From assembly GCA_018000455.1 (NCBI GenBank), contig JAGNJW010000032.1, positions 1 to 57,234 on the forward strand: a stretch of DNA of 57,234 bases, written 5' to 3'. The notes beneath the pieces were generated by a model. The model had not been told where the DNA came from. It did no database searches and saw nothing but the letters and a program-made list of their open reading frames with translations. Made by a program: the position numbers and the translations under genes. The DNA is from Acidobacteriota bacterium (GTDB lineage: Bacteria; Acidobacteriota; Vicinamibacteria; Vicinamibacterales; UBA2999). This document shows, piece after piece, positions 25,384 through 36,198 of the stretch; position 1 is the first letter of the stretch, and the number at the start of each line of letters is the position of its first letter.

Positions 25384-27828
25384 TCACTGAAACTGGTGCA
25401 GCAGGCACCACGTAGCCGGCTCGGTGCCGGTCACGAAGGCCTCGGTCATCACGCGCGGACAGCCGGGGAGGGCCAGGTGTCCGGTGTCGCGATCGATCTC
25501 GAGCTCCACGATACCAGGGGGTGGGACGAACGGCACGTTGGGCCGTCCCGCCAGGGCCCGCCTCATGAATGAGGTCCAGATCGGGAGTGCCGACTGGGCG
25601 CCGGTCAGGCCGAGCACCTGGTTGTCGTCCAGGCCCACCCAGACGACGGCCAGCAGTTCCGGTGTGAAACCGACGAACCAAGCATCGCGCAGGTCGTTGG
25701 TCGTGCCGGTCTTGCCGGCGGCATCATGGGCGAAACCGGCCGCCCGGGCCGAGGCCGCCGTGCCTTCGTTGAGCACGCTGCGCATCATGTTGGTCACGAG
25801 ATAGGTAACGGCCGGATCGGCGATCTTGCGGCTGCCGGCCGCCGTCAGCGGACGATCCGCTTGCCCGCTCACGATGCGGGTGATGGCGCGAAGCGGCACC
25901 TGGCTGCCGAGTGTCGCAAAGGTCGTGAAGGCCTCCGCCACCTCGAGCGGCGTGAGTTCGAACACGCCGAGCGCAATCGACGGGTAGCCGCGCAGCGGTG
26001 TCCTGCCGAGGCCCGTGCGCGTCCACAGCGAGGCCACCGTCGAAAAGCCGGCCTGTTCGGCCACCTTGATCGCCGCGATGTTGCGTGACAGCGCCAGCGC
26101 GCGACGCAGCGTGATCATGCCGTCGTACTCATCGTCGTAGTTGCCGGGAGTCCAGTCGCCCTCGTTGACCGCCCAGGTCGTCGGCTCGTCGAGGACGAGC
26201 GAGGCCGGCGTGACGTCGCTCCGGCCGTCCTTCGCCGCCTGATCGAAGGCGGCGAGATAGACGAACGGCTTGAAGACCGAACCTGGCTGGCGGCGCGCGC
26301 TGGTGACACGGTTGAATTGCGACTGGTTGTACGAACGACCGCCGACCAAGGCCAGCACCTCGCCGGTGCGTGGATCGACGGCGATGAGTGCCGCCTGTGG
26401 GCGTCCGGGGCGCTTGCGTCTGGCCAGCGTCTCGTCCACGGCAGCGAGACCTGTGCGCATCGCCTCCTGCGCCGCTCGCTGCAGGTTGATGTCGAGCGTC
26501 GTATAAACCGCCAGGGCCGAGTCGGAGGCGGCGAGCCCGGGGTACGCCTTCTCGAGTTCCTCGGCGACGACGTCGACGAAGTACGGCGCTTCGACGTCGA
26601 GCGCCCGGGCGACGGCTCGCAGGGGCTCGTCGAGCGCCGCCGACAGCGCGGCCTCGGACAGGTAGCCGGCATCGCGCATCGCGTGCAGTACGACATCGCG
26701 CCGCTCCTCAGCCCGCGTCACGCTCGCGAAGGGCGAGTGATTGCCTGGCGACTGGATGACGCCCGCGATGAGCGCGCCTTCGCCCACCGACAGGTTGCTC
26801 AGGTCCTTGGCGAAATAGGCGCGCGCGGCGGCGGCAACGCCGTGCAGCGCGAACGAGCCCCGATGGCCGAGATACACTTCGTTCAAGTACAGCTCGAGGA
26901 TGTCCTCCTTCGAGGCCCGCGTTTCGAGCACGACCGCCATGAACTGCTCGAGCAGCTTGCGCCGGATCGAACGGCGGCCCGACTGCTGTTCTTCGGCCAT
27001 CTGTTCGGTCAGGAAGAAGTTGCGCGCCAGCTGCTGCGTGATGGTGCTCGCGCCGACCAGATACCCGCGCGTGCCGCGCAGGTTCGTGAGGAGCGCCCCG
27101 ACCATGCGGATGGGATCGACGCCGGGGTGAACGTAGAAGCGGCGGTCTTCGATGGCGAGCACGGCCTGCTGGACGTGCGCCGGAATGGCCGTAAGAGGCA
27201 CCCGGCGGCGGCGCTCCCGCGCCGGCGTCGCCAAAGCGCTCAGCAGCGGCGGATCGAGCGCCACCTCGTTCACCCGAGCGCCGTCAACCAGCACGCGGAC
27301 GATCGCGACCGGCGCCGCCGGGCGGGCGCGGCCGGCGGCAGCGCCAGCCCACTCGAGACGCACGACGCGCCCGGCGTGCTGCCCGCTCGGCTGCCCGTCG
27401 CGCGGCACGATGTCGATGGCCTCACGCGTCGCGGCGAACTCACCGCCCTCGCGCGGGGTCTCGCGCGCCGTGTAGCCGAGGTCGTTCAGCCGCTGCACGA
27501 CATCGTCGCTCGCCAGTGTCAGACCGGGTCGGAAGGTCAGGGGCCGCCCGTAGACGCGCGGGATGACGCGCACGCGCTCGCCCTGCAATCGCGCCTCGAT
27601 GAGCAGCGAGAACTGACCGTAGTAATAGCCGGCGATGCCTGCGGCCGCGAAGACCGGCATCACGACGACGGCGGTGAGGAGCCGCGCCCAGGGGCGACGC
27701 GGTAGCCACCACCACGTTGCCGGCTTCTTCTTTCTCAGATCGTGAGCACCCAGTGGTGGCCGTGGTCCAGTGGCAGTAGCTCCACCAGTCGGTCGACGGC
27801 GGCCGGACCGTAGCGGTTCAGCAGCCAC
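25384..27828 (-). CDS. class A penicillin-binding protein, PBP1b-like
   Basis: Bifunctional peptidoglycan glycosyltransferase/transpeptidase of the inner membrane. Cytoplasmic Lys/Arg-rich N-terminus, membrane segment near residues 50-70, a UB2H-like domain (RVYGRPLTFRPG), GT51 motifs AIEDRRFYVHPG and GASTITQQLARNFF, then transpeptidase motifs SVFK (catalytic Ser), SRN and KTGTTNDLRDAWFVGF. 814 residues from the GTG at 27828, which overlaps bshC by 94 nt. No ATG, GTG or TTG occurs between there and the Lys-rich segment, so the true start may be this one or a nearby CTG. Confidence 0.93.
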   Translation of the reverse strand: MAAEPLRSGRRRPTGGATATGPRPPLGAHDLRKKKPATWWWLPRRPWARLLTAVVVMPVFAAAGIAGYYYGQFSLLIEARLQGERVRVIPRVYGRPLTFRPGLTLASDDVVQRLNDLGYTARETPREGGEFAATREAIDIVPRDGQPSGQHAGRVVRLEWAGAAAGRARPAAPVAIVRVLVDGARVNEVALDPPLLSALATPARERRRRVPLTAIPAHVQQAVLAIEDRRFYVHPGVDPIRMVGALLTNLRGTRGYLVGASTITQQLARNFFLTEQMAEEQQSGRRSIRRKLLEQFMAVVLETRASKEDILELYLNEVYLGHRGSFALHGVAAAARAYFAKDLSNLSVGEGALIAGVIQSPGNHSPFASVTRAEERRDVVLHAMRDAGYLSEAALSAALDEPLRAVARALDVEAPYFVDVVAEELEKAYPGLAASDSALAVYTTLDINLQRAAQEAMRTGLAAVDETLARRKRPGRPQAALIAVDPRTGEVLALVGGRSYNQSQFNRVTSARRQPGSVFKPFVYLAAFDQAAKDGRSDVTPASLVLDEPTTWAVNEGDWTPGNYDDEYDGMITLRRALALSRNIAAIKVAEQAGFSTVASLWTRTGLGRTPLRGYPSIALGVFELTPLEVAEAFTTFATLGSQVPLRAITRIVSGQADRPLTAAGSRKIADPAVTYLVTNMMRSVLNEGTAASARAAGFAHDAAGKTGTTNDLRDAWFVGFTPELLAVVWVGLDDNQVLGLTGAQSALPIWTSFMRRALAGRPNVPFVPPPGIVELEIDRDTGHLALPGCPRVMTEAFVTGTEPATWCLLHQFQ

Positions 27829-29390
27829 ACGGCGCCGACCTCACGCTCCTGCGGCTGACCGTTCGGAAACAGCTGGCCCTGCGTGCGGGTGAACTGCCGG
27901 CGCAGGGTTTCGTCCTTGCGCTTGGCGGCGTGGATGACCTTGCCATGCAGCGTCTGGAGGTCGTGCTTCATCTTGCCGAGCGTGGACTTGGCCGCGCCCT
28001 CGAGCGTGCTGTCGACGGCGCTGGCGGCCTCCGTCAGCGCCTCGAGCCGTGTCGTGATTGCGGCCGTGGCGTCGGCGAAGCTGCGATCGATTTCGGGCGG
28101 GAGCTGGCGTTCGAGGAGCTGGTTGAGGGTGAGCTCGTCGCGACGCTGGAAGGCGGCAAACGGCACGTCGATCTTGCCGAGCGTGCGCAGCGTCGACGAA
28201 TCGACCACCGAGGCCGAGGCACGCGGCATCACGAGCGGCATCGGGACGTCGAAGTGCGCATAGACCCCCCTGAGCTGACCGAGGTAGGCGAGTTCCGCCG
28301 GGCCACCGACGTAGCAGATGGTGGGGAAGATCGTGTCCTGCACGAGCGGGCGCAGGAGCACGTTCGGGCTGAAGCGCTCGGGATGTGCCTTCGCCAGGGC
28401 GGCCAGCTCGGCGATCGGCATCTCGCGCTCGCCGACCACCGCGGTGCCATCGCGCCAGCGAATCGCCTCGCGTGCCCCGTTCATCAGGAACAGCGGCGCC
28501 GAGTGCTCGGCAGCCGTCACCTGCGCGTGGTAACCCAAGCGTTCGAGTCCGGCGCCGGCCTCGGCCGCCAGTTGCGAGGTTCTGCCCGGCGCCTCGAGGG
28601 CGCGCGCGAAGAGCGCGGCCGCCAGCGGCTTGGTGGCCGGATCCGCCGCGTCATAGACGACCAGGCCGTAGCGGCCCAGCATGTGCTCGAGCACACGTCC
28701 GAAGGCCGCCGACATCGATCGGCCTGGCGCATACGCATCATCCAGCATGGCCAGCAGGGCGGGAGTGAACTCGGTCGAGGGCAGCACCGCCCGCAGAGCC
28801 TCGACGGCCGCGGCTCCCTGTCCATCGAGCGTGAGCCGGGCGATCGATCGGTCGCCGGCGCCGTCGAGCGCCGCCAGCTGCACCGAGTGGGGCTGCTGCT
28901 CGTCGTCGAGCACCGTGCAGCCGCGCACTTCCTCCCAGTCGTGATCTTCGGAGTCGATCCAGAAGACGGGCACCGCGCGTACGCCGCGCTCCGCCGTGAC
29001 CTTGCGGGCGAGCTTGATGGCCGTGATGGCTTTGTGAAGCGTGTAGAGCGGGCCACCGAAGAGGCCGGCCTGCTGTCCGGTGATGACGGCGACCGTGGCA
29101 GCGTCGGCGAAGGCCGCCGAGGCGTCGAGGGCTTCTGGCGGCGCCTGACGCTCGCGCTGCTGGGCGGCCAGGAGCGCCGCCAGATGCGGCGTGGCCCGGC
29201 GTGGCCCGGCGTGCACGCGCGCGATGACGTCGGCCCACGCGGCGTCGTCCTGCGGGTTGCCAGGGTAATAGGGCGCCAACCCGTCGAAAGCAACCGCGTA
29301 GTCGGCCGCAAGGCGGCGGATCCACGGCAGCTGGCGGAGATCGATGGCGAGAGTGCCCGCCGAGGGCGCGGAAGCGGAAGGTGACGACAC
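27735..29390 (-). CDS. bshC: bacillithiol biosynthesis cysteine-adding enzyme BshC
   Basis: Adds cysteine to glucosaminyl-malate in the last step of bacillithiol synthesis. Motifs: ITGQQAGLFGGPLYTLHKAI, PVFWIDSEDHDWEE, ICYVGGPAELAYLGQL and the C-terminal coiled coil plus QLFPNGQPQEREVG. About 551 residues from GTG 29388-29390; the in-frame extension to 30503 overlaps the divergent gene and is spurious. bshA and bshB are not seen in this window. Precedes the PBP gene with overlap. Confidence 0.93.
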   Translation of the reverse strand: MSSPSASAPSAGTLAIDLRQLPWIRRLAADYAVAFDGLAPYYPGNPQDDAAWADVIARVHAGPRRATPHLAALLAAQQRERQAPPEALDASAAFADAATVAVITGQQAGLFGGPLYTLHKAITAIKLARKVTAERGVRAVPVFWIDSEDHDWEEVRGCTVLDDEQQPHSVQLAALDGAGDRSIARLTLDGQGAAAVEALRAVLPSTEFTPALLAMLDDAYAPGRSMSAAFGRVLEHMLGRYGLVVYDAADPATKPLAAALFARALEAPGRTSQLAAEAGAGLERLGYHAQVTAAEHSAPLFLMNGAREAIRWRDGTAVVGEREMPIAELAALAKAHPERFSPNVLLRPLVQDTIFPTICYVGGPAELAYLGQLRGVYAHFDVPMPLVMPRASASVVDSSTLRTLGKIDVPFAAFQRRDELTLNQLLERQLPPEIDRSFADATAAITTRLEALTEAASAVDSTLEGAAKSTLGKMKHDLQTLHGKVIHAAKRKDETLRRQFTRTQGQLFPNGQPQEREVGAVWLLNRYGPAAVDRLVELLPLDHGHHWVLTI

Positions 29391-29465
29391 CGGAGAGCTA
29401 CTCTTGCAGACGCCCGCGCGGGGTGTCAACCAGTGATCGCGTACGAGCGCGCACGAGAAGTCGCG

Positions 29466-29474
29466 TGCTAATAT
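29466..29474 (+). promoter_or_regulatory. extended -10 promoter for pseudokinase-carAB
   Basis: TG-C-TAATAT on the plus strand, about 45 nt upstream of the proposed CTG start and followed by GAGGAG. In the gap between divergent bshC and the PEGA gene. Confidence 0.55.
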
Positions 29475-29519
29475 GACGTCCGCCCCAAGCGCCCGCGACC
29501 GCGGCGAGGAGTACACCCA

Positions 29520-31616
29520 CTGACCGAGGACCGCCTCCAGTTCGACGGCCCCCGTGCGACCTACGGTCGCTTCCGCGTCCTGCACCAGATCGGTGCCGGC
29601 AGCGTGGGCCCGGTATTTCGCGGTGAGGACGGCGAGACACGCGATCCGGTCGTCATCAAGGTCATCCGTGTCGGCCTCACGCCTGAACGCGTTGCCATCG
29701 TTGCCGCGGCGCTGACCGCGTTGAAGGAACGGCTGGCGTCGCATCCCGCCCTCGCCGAGATTATCGACACCGGTGTCGTCGATGTCGAACCGTACGTCGT
29801 CAGCCCGTTCATCGACGGCGACTCGCTCGACGTCGCGCTCCGCGAGTACGGCCCCGCGCACATGAACGACGCCTTGCCGCGCCTCAAGCACATCGCCGAT
29901 GCGATGGATGCCGCGGCGGCCGTCGGGGCCGCGCACGGCAGCCTTCACCCGCGCGACATCGTCGTGTCGGTCGAGGCGACCGTGCTGACCGGGATGGGCA
30001 TCGCCGCGGTGCTCGAACGCGTCGGCGTCAGGCCGCCGGTGCGGCGTCCTTACTGCGCGCCCGAAGTGGCGCTTGGACACGGAATCAGCCCGGCCGCCGA
30101 CCAGTACGCCCTGGCGGCCGTCGCGCATGAGTGGCTGAGTGGTCGGCGGTTGTCGGGGAGCGGCGCCGCGGGCTTCCTGGTGCCGGCCCTCTCGGAGGCA
30201 GGGACGACAGCGCTCCATGCGGTGTTTGCGCGGGCCATGCACGAGTCGGCAGACGAGCGGTTCCCCACGGCTACCGCCTTCGTTGACGCGGTCGTCGCAC
30301 TTGCCGGGCATGCCGGCCCTCGCTCGAAGTCGAGCCGCCGCCCGGCTGCGGTCGCGGCACCGCGCCTGGCGTTCGATGACCCGGCCGAGGCGACCATCTC
30401 GACAGACGATGACCTCGTGCCACCAGACGCGCCTGTAGGACACGACGACGAGCTGGGCGTTGCCGCCAGCGCCGCGCCCGATCCCCTCGAGGCCCCCCTG
30501 CACGCGGCGCCGTCGCCCGAAGGTCTGGCCTGGGACACGACAGCCGAGCGGCAGGATCCGCTGCTCGCCTACTCGACGGTCGATGACGACGAGGCCGAGC
30601 GCGAGGCCCCGGGCCTGGGCGACCGATGGTCGGCCGAGGTTGCCCCAGACCCAGACCAGGCTCCCTTCGCTGACGAGGCCGCCTTCGCCGACGATGCGGC
30701 GCCGCCCGACGGCGCAGCCCTCGACGTCGACACGCCTTCGGACGCCGGTAGAACCTGGGGCACATGGGCGCTGCTACTGGCGCTGGCGACGGCGGCTGCG
30801 CTCACCGGCGGCTGGCTGCTCCTGCGATGGGGCACGCCCGCGCCAGCTTCGATCGTGGCCACCGGCACGGCGCGGCCGCCGGCCGCTGATGCGCCGCCGA
30901 CCCCGAGCGACCTCCCCGCGGCGGCCGCTACGCCGGACCAGGCGGCGCTGCCGCCGAGCGTCCCGGCGCCTGCGGCGGCGGCGAGCGAAACACCGCCCGC
31001 GGCCGAGGCTACGCCGAAACGCCCGGCGCCGACAGCGGCGCCGCCGCTTCGGCCCGCCGGGCCGGTCTCTGAGCGAGGAGCGCCGCCTCAATCGACGGCG
31101 GCTCCCGGTGCCGCGCTGGCGGCGGCGGGGGGGCGAGTGCTGGTTCGCACCACGCCGGGCGGCGCGGAGGTGTTCGTCAACGGAGAGCGCCGCGGCGTCA
31201 CGCCCCTGGCGTTACGCGACCTGCCGTTTGGTGCCTACACGGTCAGGGTCGTCCGGGCAGGCTACGCGCCGGTAGAACAGCGCGTCGCCATCGACAGCGG
31301 CCGGCCGGCGCGGTCGGTCGAGATCACGCTGGCGCGGACGGCCGCGGCACCGCCGGCGGCCACCGGCACCCGCGCCGGCCCGGCGACCGAAGCGCCCGGC
31401 AGTCTGCTCGTCGACAGCCGTCCCCCGGGGGCCCGCGTCATCGTCGACGGCACCGATGTCGGCGTGACGCCCGTCACGGTGTCAAACCTCGCTGCCGGTA
31501 TCCACGCGGTCCGCATCGAGCGTCCCGGCTACGTTCCCATCACGACCACGGCGCGTGTGGAGGCCCGCCTGCGGGCCCGCGTCGCCGTCACGCTCACGGC
31601 GGAAAGGCCCCGATAG
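29520..31616 (+). CDS. membrane-anchored predicted pseudokinase with two PEGA domains
   Basis: The N-terminal 270 residues have a Hanks kinase layout: GAGSVGPVFRG loop, VVIKV with Lys47, PYCAPEVALG. The catalytic loop is HGSLHPRD (Asp replaced by Ser141; Asn replaced by Asp146) and the DFG position reads TGMG, so phosphotransfer is unlikely. An acidic Ala/Pro-rich linker, one membrane helix near 411-435, a long Pro/Ala stretch and two PEGA repeats (about 535-610 and 622-695) follow. The frame has no ATG/GTG/TTG before the kinase loop. A GAGGAG site 8 nt before a CTG at 29520 supports that start (698 aa). Stop directly abuts the carA ATG. Confidence 0.8.
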   Translation: MTEDRLQFDGPRATYGRFRVLHQIGAGSVGPVFRGEDGETRDPVVIKVIRVGLTPERVAIVAAALTALKERLASHPALAEIIDTGVVDVEPYVVSPFIDGDSLDVALREYGPAHMNDALPRLKHIADAMDAAAAVGAAHGSLHPRDIVVSVEATVLTGMGIAAVLERVGVRPPVRRPYCAPEVALGHGISPAADQYALAAVAHEWLSGRRLSGSGAAGFLVPALSEAGTTALHAVFARAMHESADERFPTATAFVDAVVALAGHAGPRSKSSRRPAAVAAPRLAFDDPAEATISTDDDLVPPDAPVGHDDELGVAASAAPDPLEAPLHAAPSPEGLAWDTTAERQDPLLAYSTVDDDEAEREAPGLGDRWSAEVAPDPDQAPFADEAAFADDAAPPDGAALDVDTPSDAGRTWGTWALLLALATAAALTGGWLLLRWGTPAPASIVATGTARPPAADAPPTPSDLPAAAATPDQAALPPSVPAPAAAASETPPAAEATPKRPAPTAAPPLRPAGPVSERGAPPQSTAAPGAALAAAGGRVLVRTTPGGAEVFVNGERRGVTPLALRDLPFGAYTVRVVRAGYAPVEQRVAIDSGRPARSVEITLARTAAAPPAATGTRAGPATEAPGSLLVDSRPPGARVIVDGTDVGVTPVTVSNLAAGIHAVRIERPGYVPITTTARVEARLRARVAVTLTAERPR

Positions 31617-32750
31617 ATGAATGCGATTCTGGCTCTGGAAGACGGCACCTGGTACGCCGGTGTGGCGGCCGGCGCTGCCGGCGAGACCACCGGTGAAGTC
31701 GTGTTCAACACCAGCATGACCGGCTATCAGGAGGTGCTGACAGACCCGTCCTACGCCGGCCAGATCGTCACCATGACGGCTCCGCAGGTCGGCAACTACG
31801 GCGTCGCCGCGGCCGACGTCGAGTCCGATTCCCCGAAGGTGTCCGGTTTCGTCATCCGCGACCAGTCGCCGGTGGCGAGCAACTGGCGCTCTCAGGGCAC
31901 ACTCAAGGAATACCTCACCGCCAATGGCATCGTCGCCATCGCCGACATCGACACGCGTGCGCTCACCCGCAAGCTGCGTTCGGCTGGCGTCATGCGCGGC
32001 GTCATCGCCACGGGCGCGGTCGATCCGCAGGCGCTGGTGGAGCGGGCGCGCGCCGCGCCACAGATGGAGGGCATGGACCTCGTGCAGGAGGTCACGTGCG
32101 CGGTGCCCTACGACTTCACGCTGTCACTGGCCGATGCGGTCGCCGCCGCGACCTTCGCCGTGACGCCCGGCCGCCCGGCGAACCGCCTGCTGAAGGTGGC
32201 GGCCTACGACTACGGCATCAAGACCAACATTCTCAGGCGTCTGGTCGCGCACGGCTGTCAGGTGCGCGTGTTCCCGGCCACGGCGTCGTCGGCCGACGTG
32301 CTCGCCTGGGGCCCCGATGGCATCTTCCTCAGCAATGGTCCCGGGGATCCGGCCGCCGTCGGCTACGCCATCGACAACGTCAAGGGGCTCGTCGCCTCCG
32401 GGACGCCGATTTTCGGCATCTGCCTCGGCCACCAGCTGCTGGCGCTGTCGCTCGGCGCCTCCACCTACAAGCTCAAGTTCGGGCACCGCGGCGCCAACCA
32501 TCCGGTCAAGTTCCTCGACAGCGGCGCCGTCGAGATCACGTCGCAGAACCACGGCTTCGCGGTCGATGCCGACTCGCTGCCCGCCGATCTGACGATGACC
32601 CACAAGAACCTGTACGACGGCACGGTGGAAGGCCTCCGGCACACCTCGCAGCCGTTCTTCTCCGTGCAGTACCACCCGGAAGCGTCGCCCGGTCCGCACG
32701 ACGCCGACTATCTCTTCAGGCAGTTCGTCGACCTGATGGAATCGCACTGA
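31617..32750 (+). CDS. carA: carbamoyl-phosphate synthase small (glutaminase) subunit
   Basis: Hydrolyses glutamine to feed ammonia to CarB for arginine and pyrimidine synthesis. N-terminal LEDGTWYAG, VFNTSMTGYQEVLTDPSYAGQI; class I amidotransferase domain with nucleophile in GICLGHQLLALSLG, and the His/Glu pair in QYHPEASPGPHD. 377 residues. ATG immediately follows the previous stop with zero spacing; carB starts 13 nt after. Confidence 0.97.
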   Translation: MNAILALEDGTWYAGVAAGAAGETTGEVVFNTSMTGYQEVLTDPSYAGQIVTMTAPQVGNYGVAAADVESDSPKVSGFVIRDQSPVASNWRSQGTLKEYLTANGIVAIADIDTRALTRKLRSAGVMRGVIATGAVDPQALVERARAAPQMEGMDLVQEVTCAVPYDFTLSLADAVAAATFAVTPGRPANRLLKVAAYDYGIKTNILRRLVAHGCQVRVFPATASSADVLAWGPDGIFLSNGPGDPAAVGYAIDNVKGLVASGTPIFGICLGHQLLALSLGASTYKLKFGHRGANHPVKFLDSGAVEITSQNHGFAVDADSLPADLTMTHKNLYDGTVEGLRHTSQPFFSVQYHPEASPGPHDADYLFRQFVDLMESH

Positions 32751-32763
32751 AAGCCATTCGTCC

Positions 32764-36036
<3,273 letters not shown>

Positions 36037-36198
36037 CCGCCAGCGGGAGTCGGCGCGGAGAGCAGATTCCGCGTACCGATAGCCCGCCGCGCCGCGCCGC
36101 TTCTGCAGCCACCAACCGGCACGTGAGAAGGGGCGGCGTCTTTGACGGCGGCATCGCCCGTTCAGCCGCCGTGCACGCGATCTTGCAGGGCGGGATAC

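Noticed and set aside
36037..36198. Possible small gene between carB and comEC
   Set aside because: Frames there are either carB shadows or an N-terminal extension of comEC; no separate start with ribosome site.
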